A stretch of 52,603 nt of DNA from Clostridia bacterium (GTDB taxonomy: Bacteria; Bacillota; Clostridia; Christensenellales; Borkfalkiaceae), in the NCBI GenBank assembly GCA_900770945.1, contig CAAGME010000028.1, forward strand, positions 1-52,603, given 5' to 3'. A model generated the notes under the pieces. It ran no database searches. It had not been told where the DNA came from and saw nothing but the letters and a program-made list of their open reading frames with translations. Of this stretch, positions 8,690 to 17,797 are shown one piece after another (the first letter of the stretch is position 1; every line of letters starts with the position of its first letter). The translations under genes were made by a program, and so were the position numbers.

Positions 8690-9940
8690 ATGGAAGTTAA
8701 TCAGGAAAAGCAGGCTTGCTGCGTGTTTTGCGGAAAAACGCGCGACAAGGTTCAAAACTTAATAGCCGGTCCGCGCGGGCTTTATATTTGCGACGGTTGC
8801 ATCGAATCGAGCGCCGCCGCGCTTGCCGAGGACCGAGTAAGAAGAACGCCGGACGTCGTTACTCTTTTAAAGCCTCATGAAATCAAAGCCGAACTCGATA
8901 AGTACATTATCGGGCAGGACAGAGCTAAAAAAGTTTTGTCCGTTGCCGTTTACAATCACTATAAACGCGTAAACGACGTAGCGAAGCTTAAAAAGGCAAA
9001 ACTTGAAAACGATGAAACGGAAATCGATAAGAGCAACGTTTTAATGCTCGGCGCAACGGGCTGCGGTAAAACTTTGCTTGCAAGCACTCTCGCGCGCATT
9101 CTTAACGTTCCGTTCGCCGTTGCGGACGCGACGACGTTGACCGAAGCCGGTTATGTCGGCGAGGATGTGGAAAACATTCTTTTAAAACTTATTCAAAACG
9201 CCGATTACGATATCAAACGCGCCGAAAGAGGCATAATCTATATCGACGAAATCGATAAAATCGCGAGAAAGGGCGAAAACGTTTCCATCACTCGCGACGT
9301 TTCCGGTGAAGGCGTTCAGCAAGCTCTTTTAAAAATCATAGAGTCTACCGTAGCTTCTGTCCCTCCGCAAGGCGGAAGAAAACACCCTCAACAAGAATTT
9401 TTACGTATCGATACTACCAACATTCTGTTTATTTGCGGCGGTGCGTTTGTTGGGCTTGACAAAATAATCGCAAAACGTAAATCGAGTTCCGGTATAGGTT
9501 TCGGCGCGGAAATCGTCGATAAGACGGAGGAACACGAGGAATATTTGCGGGAAGTTCAGCCGCAGGACCTTATCAAGTTCGGTCTTATTCCCGAATTTGT
9601 CGGCAGAATCCCCATTACCGTTTCTTTGAACGCTCTTGACGAGGACGCGCTTGTCAAGATTATGACCGAGCCGAAAAACGCGCTTATAAAGCAGTATAAA
9701 AAGTTGATCGGAATGGATAAAGTCGAACTTGACGTGGAGGATGACGCGCTCCGCGCCATTGCCGAAAAAGCCATTGAATTAAAGACCGGCGCGAGGGGGT
9801 TAAGAACTATTTTCGAAAACCTGATGCTCGACGCTATGTATGACATTCCCGAAGACGATGATATTGAAAAAATCGTCATCGACAAGGACGTTGTTAAGGG
9901 CGTGACCAAGGCTAAACTTATACGCAAAAAAATTGCCTGA
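8690..9940 (+). CDS. clpX: ATP-dependent Clp protease ATPase subunit ClpX
   Basis: A 416-residue AAA+ unfoldase that feeds substrates into ClpP. The N-terminal zinc-binding domain has cysteines at 11, 14, 34 and 37, with an extra adjacent C10. Walker A GATGCGKT is at 121-128, the GYVG pore loop at 154-157, Walker B with D186-E187 in YIDEIDK, and the IGF loop that docks onto ClpP occurs in the SSGIGFGAE segment. The gene follows clpP by 5 nt and ends at a strong terminator, closing the tig-clpP-clpX unit. Confidence 0.98.
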   Translation: MEVNQEKQACCVFCGKTRDKVQNLIAGPRGLYICDGCIESSAAALAEDRVRRTPDVVTLLKPHEIKAELDKYIIGQDRAKKVLSVAVYNHYKRVNDVAKLKKAKLENDETEIDKSNVLMLGATGCGKTLLASTLARILNVPFAVADATTLTEAGYVGEDVENILLKLIQNADYDIKRAERGIIYIDEIDKIARKGENVSITRDVSGEGVQQALLKIIESTVASVPPQGGRKHPQQEFLRIDTTNILFICGGAFVGLDKIIAKRKSSSGIGFGAEIVDKTEEHEEYLREVQPQDLIKFGLIPEFVGRIPITVSLNALDEDALVKIMTEPKNALIKQYKKLIGMDKVELDVEDDALRAIAEKAIELKTGARGLRTIFENLMLDAMYDIPEDDDIEKIVIDKDVVKGVTKAKLIRKKIA

Positions 9941-9957
9941 AACTCTGAATATTTCCT

Positions 9958-9998
9958 CTTCCCGACGTATTCACTTACGTCGGGAAGTTTTTTCTTTC
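9958..9998 (+). terminator. Strong intrinsic terminator after clpX
   Basis: 12-bp perfect stem CTTCCCGACGTA/TACGTCGGGAAG, 6-nt loop, then TTTTTTCTTTC. Confidence 0.9.
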
Positions 9999-10014
9999 TC
10001 GGGCTGTAAAATTC

Positions 10015-10043
10015 TTGTGTTTTTCGCTAAAAAAAGCTATAAT
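10015..10043 (+). promoter_or_regulatory. Sigma-A promoter of the asnS-plsX-rnc-smc-ftsY run
   Basis: TTGTGT (10015-10020), a 17-bp spacer and TATAAT (10038-10043). The transcript would start near 10050 and carry an 88-nt leader to the GTG at 10138. Confidence 0.65.
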
Positions 10044-10137
10044 ATATGTAACTGTATATAAAAATGTTACACAGCGATTATATATGGCGATAACGTGCAT
10101 TTTTTTAGGCGGCATTTGTCCGTCGGAGGTGTTAAAA

Positions 10138-11532
10138 GTGGAAAAAAGGATTACGATAAGAAGTATTTACGCTTCGAGCGGAGATTACGCCGACAAGAGC
10201 GTAACTTTGGCGGGGTGGGTAAGAACCGTCAGAGATTCAAAAGCCTTCGGTTTTATCGAGCTTAACGACGGAAGCTATTTTTCAAGCGTTCAGATTGTTT
10301 TCGAAAGCTCGAAAATTGAGAATTACCAAGAGATAGCGTCCCAGAACGTCGGCGCCGCTTTGAGGGTTACGGGCAAACTTGTTTTAACGCCGGAAGCTCG
10401 TCAACCGTTTGAAATCAAAGCCGAAAAAATAACCGTTGAAGGCACTTCTACGCCCGATTATCCTTTGCAGAAAAAACGCCATAGTATGGAATATTTGCGC
10501 GAGATAGCGTATTTACGCCCCCGCACGAATACTTTCAGCGCGGTTTTTCGCGTCAGAAGCGAGGCTGCTTACGCCATTCATTCGTTTTTTAACTCACGCG
10601 GATTTGTTTATGTTCATACGCCCATAATAACGGGCAGCGACTGCGAGGGCGCGGGCGAAATGTTCCAGGTGACGACGCTTAATATCGCCAAACCGCCCAT
10701 GAAAGACGGCGCGGTCGACTATAAGCAGGACTTTTTCGATAAAAAAGCTTCCTTAACCGTTTCCGGGCAACTTAATGCGGAAACGTTTGCGCTTGCTTTC
10801 GGCAACGTCTACACCTTCGGACCTACTTTCAGAGCCGAAAAGTCGAACACGGCGCGCCACGCCGCAGAGTTCTGGATGATTGAGCCGGAAATGGCTTTTG
10901 CCGATCTTTCGGACGATATGGACGTAGCCGAAGATATGGTTAAGCATATTATCGACCACGTTTTAAAAACTTGCCCTAAGGAAATAGAGTTTTTAAACAA
11001 GTTCGTAGACAACGAGCTTATCGACAGACTGCATAACGTTCTTCACAACGAATTCGTTCGTCTTCCCTATACGGAAGCGATAAAGATACTCGAACAACAT
11101 AAAAGCGAGTTTGAATACCCCGTTTTCTGGGGCTGTGATTTGCAGAGCGAACACGAGCGTTATATAACGGAAAAAGTCTTTAAAAAGCCTGTATTTTTAA
11201 CCGATTATCCCAAGGAAATAAAGGCGTTTTACATGCGGCTTAACGACGATAATAAGACCGTTGCCGCGGCGGACCTTCTCGTTCCCGGAATCGGCGAACT
11301 TATCGGCGGAAGCCAGCGTGAAGAACGACTTGACGTTTTAAAAGAAAAAATGAAACAGTTCAACCTTAAAGAAGAGGATTATTGGTGGTATCTCAATTTG
11401 AGAAAGTACGGCGGCGTTACTCATTCGGGTTTCGGCTTAGGCTTTGAAAGAATGGTTATGTATTTAACCGGAATATCGAATATAAGAGACGTTATACCTT
11501 TCCCGAGAACGGTTGACAATTTGGAGTACTGA
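10138..11532 (+). CDS. asnS: Asparaginyl-tRNA synthetase
   Basis: A class IIb aminoacyl-tRNA synthetase charging tRNA-Asn; 464 residues from the GTG at 10138, close to the usual length. The GTG is chosen because GGAGGT lies 8 nt upstream; an in-frame ATG at 10015 overlaps the promoter and would add 41 atypical residues. The OB-fold anticodon-binding domain opens the protein (VTLAGWVRTVRDSKAFGFIEL), and class II motif 3 is seen in GFGLGFERMVMYLTG and IRDVIPFPR near the end. Its stop overlaps the plsX start by one base, so it heads an operon for lipid synthesis, RNA processing and chromosome condensation. Confidence 0.96.
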   Translation: MEKRITIRSIYASSGDYADKSVTLAGWVRTVRDSKAFGFIELNDGSYFSSVQIVFESSKIENYQEIASQNVGAALRVTGKLVLTPEARQPFEIKAEKITVEGTSTPDYPLQKKRHSMEYLREIAYLRPRTNTFSAVFRVRSEAAYAIHSFFNSRGFVYVHTPIITGSDCEGAGEMFQVTTLNIAKPPMKDGAVDYKQDFFDKKASLTVSGQLNAETFALAFGNVYTFGPTFRAEKSNTARHAAEFWMIEPEMAFADLSDDMDVAEDMVKHIIDHVLKTCPKEIEFLNKFVDNELIDRLHNVLHNEFVRLPYTEAIKILEQHKSEFEYPVFWGCDLQSEHERYITEKVFKKPVFLTDYPKEIKAFYMRLNDDNKTVAAADLLVPGIGELIGGSQREERLDVLKEKMKQFNLKEEDYWWYLNLRKYGGVTHSGFGLGFERMVMYLTGISNIRDVIPFPRTVDNLEY

Positions 11533-12551
11533 TGATAAACATAATCGTTGATTGTTATGGCGGCGACAATTCGCCGATAGCGCAGGTTAAAGGCGCGGTT
11601 GCCGCGCTTAAAGCAAATTCGGAACTTGGCGTTATCCTTGTGGGTAAGGCGGACGAGCTGAACGAATTACTTAAAAACGAGGACTTTGACGAGGCAAGAT
11701 TGCAGGTTTTAAACGCTACCGAGGTGGTGACCTGCAACGATAAGCCGACCGAAGCCTTGAAAATAAAACCCGATTCTTCTATGAACGTCGCGTTTGAGCT
11801 TTTGCGCCATGACGAAACGACCGGCGGAATCGTAACGAGCGGTTCTACCGGCGCGGCTCTCGTGGGCGGAATATTCAAAGTGGGCAGAATTAAAGGTATC
11901 AGGAGACCTTGCCTTTGTCCTATTTTGCCTACTATGGGCGATAAAAAAGTTCTTTTGGTGGATTGCGGAGCAAACGTTGACTGCAAAGCAACCGACCTTC
12001 AACAATTCGCAATGATGGGAGCAATTTACTGTCGCGAGCTTTTCGGAGTAGAAAAGCCTAAGGTTGCTATTCTGTCGAACGGCACGGAAGACGAAAAAGG
12101 TTGCGCGCTTTCAAAAGAAGCTTTCGAGCTTGTAAAAACGCTTGACGGAATCGACTTTTGCGGCAATATGGAAGCCCGTGATATTTTCAGCGGCGAATAC
12201 GACGTTATCGTTTCCGACGGGTTTTACGGCAACGTTGCGTTAAAAAGTGCCGAAGGAGCTATTGCGTTGTGTCTCGGCACGATAAAAAGCGAAGTAAAAA
12301 AATCATTTTGGGCAAAAATCGGCGCGCTTTTAATGAAAAAAGCGTTCAAAGGCGTTAAGGCGAAAATTGACTATAACAAGCTCGGCGGAGCAGTGCTTTT
12401 AGGCGTGAACAAAGCCGTGGTAAAAGCGCACGGCTCGGCTAAAGAGGGAACAATCGAAAAATCGATAATTCAGGCTTACGAGCTTACTAAGCACGGCGTC
12501 CCGGAAAAAATTGCCGAGGACGTTAAGAAAGCCGAAAACGTAACCGAGTAA
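11532..12551 (+). CDS. plsX: Phosphate acyltransferase PlsX
   Basis: A 339-residue PlsX, which makes acyl-phosphate from acyl-ACP (or returns FakAB-made acyl-phosphate to acyl-ACP) for PlsY in phospholipid synthesis. The family start IIVDCYGGDNSPIAQVKGA (the common form has DAMGGD) and the GNVALKSAEG segment are clear. It overlaps the asnS stop codon by one base and is followed after 2 nt by rnc. The acpP gene that commonly separates plsX and rnc is absent here. The fakA gene earlier in the window belongs to the same acyl-phosphate pathway. Confidence 0.95.
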   Translation: MINIIVDCYGGDNSPIAQVKGAVAALKANSELGVILVGKADELNELLKNEDFDEARLQVLNATEVVTCNDKPTEALKIKPDSSMNVAFELLRHDETTGGIVTSGSTGAALVGGIFKVGRIKGIRRPCLCPILPTMGDKKVLLVDCGANVDCKATDLQQFAMMGAIYCRELFGVEKPKVAILSNGTEDEKGCALSKEAFELVKTLDGIDFCGNMEARDIFSGEYDVIVSDGFYGNVALKSAEGAIALCLGTIKSEVKKSFWAKIGALLMKKAFKGVKAKIDYNKLGGAVLLGVNKAVVKAHGSAKEGTIEKSIIQAYELTKHGVPEKIAEDVKKAENVTE

Positions 12552-12553
12552 TT

Positions 12554-13240
12554 ATGGACTTTGATTTTTGCGGCGCACAAAAGACGATAGGTTATGAATT
12601 TACGAACAAAGACTTGCTTAAAACGGCTTTTACTCATTCGTCTTACGCTAACGAACATAAAAACACTCTAAGCAACGAACGACTTGAATTCTTGGGAGAC
12701 TCTCTTCTCGGTTTTATCGCCGCCGAATACTTTTTCTTGCGTTCCGGCGAGGACGAGGGAAAATTAACCGTAAAAAAGAAAAATCTCGTTTCGTCGCTTC
12801 CGTTAAGCACGTGTGTTCTGAAAGAAGGCTACGAAAAGTTTTTGTTGCTCGGCAAAGGTGAAGAAGCGCAGTTTGCGCTTGGAAAAAAGAGCGCGAGCGA
12901 AAACTTGTTTGAAGCTATAACGGGCGCGATTTATCTTGACGGCGGCATTGAAAACGCAAAAAAATTCGTTTACGAAAAACTTTTGTCACATATCGATGAT
13001 TTTTTGTCCGCTCGCGATTATAAGTCCGAACTTCAAAATTATGTTCAGGCAAACAAATCGCTTGGAAAAATCGAATATAAAATTATTGATAAATCAGGTC
13101 CCGACCACAAGCCGACTTTTGTTTCGGCTGTGTACGTCGGCGGCAAGGAAATCGCTACGGGACAGGGCGGAAAAATAAGCGACGCGGAAAAACAAGCCGC
13201 TCGTTACGCCCTTGAATATTTGAAAAAAGAGGAAATTTGA
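12554..13240 (+). CDS. rnc: Ribonuclease III
   Basis: A 228-residue RNase III that cleaves double-stranded RNA in rRNA processing and mRNA turnover. The signature NERLEFLGDS (41-50) supplies E42, E45 and D49; the second acidic cluster is NLFEAITGAIYLD, with E120 at the catalytic position and N117 where many enzymes carry Asp (Asn is also common). The C-terminal double-stranded RNA-binding domain covers about 155-225. It sits 2 nt after plsX and immediately before smc, the conserved rnc-smc-ftsY order. Confidence 0.96.
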   Translation: MDFDFCGAQKTIGYEFTNKDLLKTAFTHSSYANEHKNTLSNERLEFLGDSLLGFIAAEYFFLRSGEDEGKLTVKKKNLVSSLPLSTCVLKEGYEKFLLLGKGEEAQFALGKKSASENLFEAITGAIYLDGGIENAKKFVYEKLLSHIDDFLSARDYKSELQNYVQANKSLGKIEYKIIDKSGPDHKPTFVSAVYVGGKEIATGQGGKISDAEKQAARYALEYLKKEEI

Positions 13241-13241
13241 T

Positions 13242-16200
13242 TTGAATTTTGAGAAGATAGAGCTTATCGGTTTTAAATCGTTTGCCGATAAGATGACAAT
13301 TACCTTCGATAACGGCGTAACCGCCATAGTAGGACCTAACGGGTGCGGCAAGTCTAACATTGCCGACGCTATCCGTTGGGTTTTGGGCGAACAATCCGCA
13401 AAATCTCTTCGCGGCGGCACTATGACGGACGTTATTTTCAACGGCACGCAGAACAGAAAATCTCTTTCGTACTGCGAAGTTTCGCTGTACTTCGATAACT
13501 CGCAACATATCTTTAAAAGTTGCGATTATTCCGAAGTTATTATGACGCGCAAACTTTTCAGAAGCGGCGAAAGCGAATACTATATCAACAAGCAACCGGC
13601 AAGAATGAGGGATATTATCGACCTTTTGCATGAGTGCGGCGTGTCAAAAAACGGTTATAGCATTATAGGTCAGGGCAAAGTTTCGGAAATTCTTTCGTCT
13701 AAGCCGGAAGATAGGCGAGCTATTTTCGAAGAAGCCGTCGGTATTGCTAAAACAAAGCAATCCAAACTTGAAACGGAAAGAAAACTTCAAAGAACGCGCG
13801 ACAACATCGTTCGTGTTTCCGACCTTACTTCCGAAGTCGAACGTCAACTCGAACCGGCAGAACGCGCGGCGAACAAAACGAGAACGTATCTCGAAGTCGC
13901 TTCGCAGCTTAAGTATCACGAAATAAACAACTTCTTGTATAAGAGGGAAAACGCCAGCGTTATAATCGACAAAATTAACTTGCGTATTCAAGGCTTAATC
14001 GAAGAAACGGAAATAAACGAAAAAGAACTTGCCACCGCCGTAGAAGCGTACAACGAGCATATGCGCGAGCTTGCCGAATCCGACAGAGAAATTACGGCTC
14101 TCCATGACGAAATTCTCGAAAAATCGGTCAGCTTAGAGCAAGTAAACGGTCAAACCAAGCTTTACCGCGAAAAAATAAGCTATCTTAAAGGCGAAATCGA
14201 AAGACTAAACGCAGACGAGGCGGAACAACTCAAAAAACGCGAATCGCTTTTAGCCGCAGTCGAAAGCAAAAAGACATATTTGGCGGAATGCGACGATGAG
14301 TTAAAAAAGCTGAGCGAAGAAAACGAAAGCATTTTAAATCGGCTCGAAAAGGTTTTAAAAGAAATCTCCGACGGCGAAAACATGTCGGAAAGCACGCAGA
14401 GCGAAATGCTTAAAACCGCCGAAACGCTTGCCGGTCTTTCCAAAACAATAGGTCTTTTGGACGCCGAAAAGTCCGCTATGGACTCAAAGCAACGTGAAAC
14501 GATTGAAAAGGTCGAAGCCCTGACGAGTTCCGTTTCGGTGCTTGCCGCCGAAAAACAGAGAACGGAAGCGGAAATTATCGCCAACGAAAAATTACAAGCG
14601 GAACTCAAAGAAAAGATTGAGAAAAAAGAAAAGGAAATTTCCGAAAAGAACAACGTAGTTTCCGACCTTGCCAATAAAATTTATAAGCTTAATATCGAAA
14701 TCAACAATATTAAGGCGAATATCAGCATTTATTCAAAGATAAAAGAGTCTTTCGAGGGCTATCCCGCCGCAGTTAAAAAGCTCATGGCGGACGCGAAAAC
14801 CGACCCGAGGCTTAAAGAAAAAATAAAAGGCGTCGTAGCGACGGTAATTCAGACGGATAAAGCGTACGAAGTCGCGATTGAAACCTCTATCGGCAACGCG
14901 CTCCAAAATCTTATAACGGCGACGCCGGAAGACGCTCAATACATTATCGAATATTTAAAGCGAGTGGAGGGCGGCAGAGTTACTATTTTGCCTATCTCTT
15001 CCGTAAGACCGCACAGAGATTGCCCGGAAATTTTTTCCGCGCTTAAGGAAAGGGGCGCTGTTTCTCTCGCTTCCAAGCTTGTCAGGTTCGAGCCGGTTTT
15101 TCAAAGTATCGTAGACCATCTTTTAGGCAATACTTTAATAGTCGATAATTCCGCTAACGCATTATATATTTCAAAAAAATATCGTTTCAATTTCCGTATA
15201 GTTACGCTTGAAGGCGACGTTTTCAGTTCGAGCGGTACCGTATCCGGCGGTTCGAGAAGAACTTCTTCTTCGAATCTTATGTCTACGGGCAGAATGCTTG
15301 AAACGCTCGAATCAAGTCTTACGGAAAAGAACGGCGTATTAGCTAAACTTTCGGGCGAAAAAGAAAGGGCAACGGAGCAATCCAACGCGCTCGTAGACGG
15401 GCTTGACAGACTTAATTCCGAATTGCAAACAGCTCGGCAGGAGTCATCGTCTTTAAAGGAGCGTAAGGCTTCGGTCGAAGCAAGGCTCAACGAAAAACAA
15501 GCCGAACTCGAAGACAACAAAGAGGTTGTCGAATCGGTTATCGGCAGACTTCAAGAGATCGCAAAGGAATATTCGGATATAGAACAAGGAAACAAGGAAC
15601 TTGCCGAAAAAAAGGCTTCCGCTTCAAGCGAAAACGCAAAGCTTCGTCAACGTTATGACGAATTGACGTCCAAGCGCGACAAGCTTATAGAGCAGAACAC
15701 CGCTAACAAAACGAGAATTTCCTTTTTGACGGCTGAGCTTAAAGCGGGGGAATCGGACGTTACGCGAATGACGGAAGACGCCGCCGCGGCGCAAGCTCAG
15801 GCAGAAAAAGACCGGGTAGACGCCGACGATGACCGAAAGACAATCGATATTTTTATTAAAGAGATTGAAAAACTTACGTTTGCGAACGAAGAAGCCACGG
15901 GCGTAGGAAACTTGAAAACGCGTTTGAAGGCTTTGGAGGAACGTAAAGGCTTCTTAAACAGAACGATTGCGCAAGACGATTTGAAAAAACAGATGGTCAA
16001 TGCGGAACTAACAAAGCTTGCGGAAAAGAAGCACGACGAAGAACTTTCTATAACCAAGGTACAATCGGAACTCGAATACATAGAAACCCGCGTTCAGGAA
16101 GAATACAACTTAACGTATGACGAGTGTAAGGATAAGCGCGACCCCGAATACGATATCTCTTCTTCCAATCAAGAAATTTCAAGATTAAAGCATCGTATAT

Positions 16201-16838
16201 CCGCGCTCGGAAACGTAAACCCCGGCGCAATCGAAGAGTATCAGGTCTTAAAGGAAAGATACGACGAATATCGCGTTCAGCGCGACGACCTCGATAAAGC
16301 CGAGCAAGACTTAAAGGACGTTATAAAACGTTTAACAGACGAAATGCTTACGACCTTTAATGCAGGATTTGAAGAAATAAGAGGGCATTTCAAGCAGATA
16401 TTCAAGGAGCTTTTCGGCGGAGGAAGCGCGGACCTTATCCTCGATTACACAGACGTCGAAGACCCGCTTGACGCAGGCGTCGAAATTGTTGCGGAACCGC
16501 CCGGAAAAAAATTACAAAAGATCTCTCTTCTTTCCGGCGGAGAAATGTCACTTACCGCAATAGCGATACTTTTCGCAATCTTAAAATTAAGACCGATGCC
16601 TTTCTGCGTTCTTGACGAAATCGAAGCGGCTCTCGACGACGCTAACGTCGAACGTTTCGCGCGCTACTTAAAGCACTTCTCTTCCGAAACGCAGTTTGTT
16701 GTTATAACCCACAAAAAGGTTACGATGGAACTATCGGACGCACTTTTCGGCGTAACGATGCAAGAAAAAGGCGTATCCAAAATCGTTTCCGTTAAGCTTT
16801 CGGAAATCAAAGACACCCTTGGCGAGGATATACAATAA
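13242..16838 (+). CDS. smc: Chromosome segregation ATPase Smc
   Basis: A 1198-residue condensin that loops and compacts the chromosome with ScpA and ScpB. It begins with a TTG codon just after the rnc stop, behind GAGG; the N-terminus NFEKIELIGFKSFADK is canonical, so this start is firm. Walker A GPNGCGKSN is at 31-39, the first coiled coil at about 165-500, the hinge at about 500-690, and the second coiled coil up to about 1020. The ABC signature LSGGEMSLTA lies near 1095 and Walker B VLDEIEAALDD near 1120. Its stop overlaps the ftsY start by one base. Confidence 0.98.
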   Translation: MNFEKIELIGFKSFADKMTITFDNGVTAIVGPNGCGKSNIADAIRWVLGEQSAKSLRGGTMTDVIFNGTQNRKSLSYCEVSLYFDNSQHIFKSCDYSEVIMTRKLFRSGESEYYINKQPARMRDIIDLLHECGVSKNGYSIIGQGKVSEILSSKPEDRRAIFEEAVGIAKTKQSKLETERKLQRTRDNIVRVSDLTSEVERQLEPAERAANKTRTYLEVASQLKYHEINNFLYKRENASVIIDKINLRIQGLIEETEINEKELATAVEAYNEHMRELAESDREITALHDEILEKSVSLEQVNGQTKLYREKISYLKGEIERLNADEAEQLKKRESLLAAVESKKTYLAECDDELKKLSEENESILNRLEKVLKEISDGENMSESTQSEMLKTAETLAGLSKTIGLLDAEKSAMDSKQRETIEKVEALTSSVSVLAAEKQRTEAEIIANEKLQAELKEKIEKKEKEISEKNNVVSDLANKIYKLNIEINNIKANISIYSKIKESFEGYPAAVKKLMADAKTDPRLKEKIKGVVATVIQTDKAYEVAIETSIGNALQNLITATPEDAQYIIEYLKRVEGGRVTILPISSVRPHRDCPEIFSALKERGAVSLASKLVRFEPVFQSIVDHLLGNTLIVDNSANALYISKKYRFNFRIVTLEGDVFSSSGTVSGGSRRTSSSNLMSTGRMLETLESSLTEKNGVLAKLSGEKERATEQSNALVDGLDRLNSELQTARQESSSLKERKASVEARLNEKQAELEDNKEVVESVIGRLQEIAKEYSDIEQGNKELAEKKASASSENAKLRQRYDELTSKRDKLIEQNTANKTRISFLTAELKAGESDVTRMTEDAAAAQAQAEKDRVDADDDRKTIDIFIKEIEKLTFANEEATGVGNLKTRLKALEERKGFLNRTIAQDDLKKQMVNAELTKLAEKKHDEELSITKVQSELEYIETRVQEEYNLTYDECKDKRDPEYDISSSNQEISRLKHRISALGNVNPGAIEEYQVLKERYDEYRVQRDDLDKAEQDLKDVIKRLTDEMLTTFNAGFEEIRGHFKQIFKELFGGGSADLILDYTDVEDPLDAGVEIVAEPPGKKLQKISLLSGGEMSLTAIAILFAILKLRPMPFCVLDEIEAALDDANVERFARYLKHFSSETQFVVITHKKVTMELSDALFGVTMQEKGVSKIVSVKLSEIKDTLGEDIQ

Positions 16839-17731
16839 TGGGCTTTTTCAGTAAAATCGCAAATGCTTTAAAAAAGACAAAAGACTCGATATCATCTAAG
16901 ATTTCTGAGCTTTTTACGCGTGACAGAATAGGTGCGGACTTCTACGAAGACCTGCTTGACGTGCTTATATCTTCCGATATATCTTACGATACCGCAGAAG
17001 AGATTGTCTACGAACTCCATGAAAAAATGAAAAAGGAAAAGGTTGACGATAAGGAAGTCGTTTTAAAAAATCTTCGCGAAACGATATCCGATATTATGGA
17101 TATCGAGCCGTGCGAGATTGAGTCCCCGGCGGTTATCATGGTTATCGGGGTAAACGGCGTCGGCAAGACAACGACTATCGGTAAGCTTGCGAACTACTAT
17201 GTCAATCTCGGCAAAAGCGTAGTCATTGCCGCAGCCGACACATTCCGCGCCGCCGCAAGCGACCAGCTTGACGTATGGGCAAATCGCGCGGGCGTGCGTA
17301 TAATAAAGCACGGCGAGGGCAGCGACCCGTCTGCTGTTGTCTTTGATGCGGTTTCTTCGGCAAAATCAAAGAAAACGGATATTTTGATTATCGATACGGC
17401 AGGCAGACTACACGTTAAAGCAAACCTTATGGAAGAGCTTAAAAAGATGTCAAGGGTGGTCGAAAGAGAATATCCCGAAGCGAATTTTTACAAATTTATC
17501 GTCCTTGACGCAACCACCGGGCAGAACGCTTTTTCGCAAGTCGAACTTTTCAACGAAGCCGTCGGGCTTGACGGAATTGTGTTAACAAAGCTTGACGGAA
17601 CGGCAAAAGGCGGCTTTGTTATCTCTCTTACAAAGGAAATGGAAGTTCCCGTTTGCTTTGTAGGTGTAGGTGAAAAGATTGACGATATCGAAGTATTTTC
17701 TCCCGATGAGTTTGCCAAGGGTGTGGTTTAA
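16838..17731 (+). CDS. ftsY: Signal recognition particle receptor FtsY
   Basis: A 297-residue SRP GTPase that receives ribosome-SRP complexes at the membrane. It contains only the NG domain: GVNGVGKTT near residue 105, DTFRAAASDQL, DTAGRLH and TKLDGTAKGG are all present. The long acidic N-terminal A domain of proteobacterial FtsY is missing, as is usual in Bacillota; the short basic N-terminal helix (MGFFSKIANALKKTKDSI) probably contacts the membrane. It is the last gene of the asnS-ftsY run. Confidence 0.97.
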   Translation: MGFFSKIANALKKTKDSISSKISELFTRDRIGADFYEDLLDVLISSDISYDTAEEIVYELHEKMKKEKVDDKEVVLKNLRETISDIMDIEPCEIESPAVIMVIGVNGVGKTTTIGKLANYYVNLGKSVVIAAADTFRAAASDQLDVWANRAGVRIIKHGEGSDPSAVVFDAVSSAKSKKTDILIIDTAGRLHVKANLMEELKKMSRVVEREYPEANFYKFIVLDATTGQNAFSQVELFNEAVGLDGIVLTKLDGTAKGGFVISLTKEMEVPVCFVGVGEKIDDIEVFSPDEFAKGVV

Positions 17732-17797
17732 TATTGCTTTTTATCAACATAAAAACATTTAAAATCTCGCATATATTGCGTTAATTTGGTATAAATT

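Noticed and set aside
10015..10137. Upstream in-frame ATG start for asnS
   Set aside because: It lies in the -35 box of the promoter and adds 41 residues with no counterpart in the family; the GTG at 10138 has GGAGGT at good spacing.
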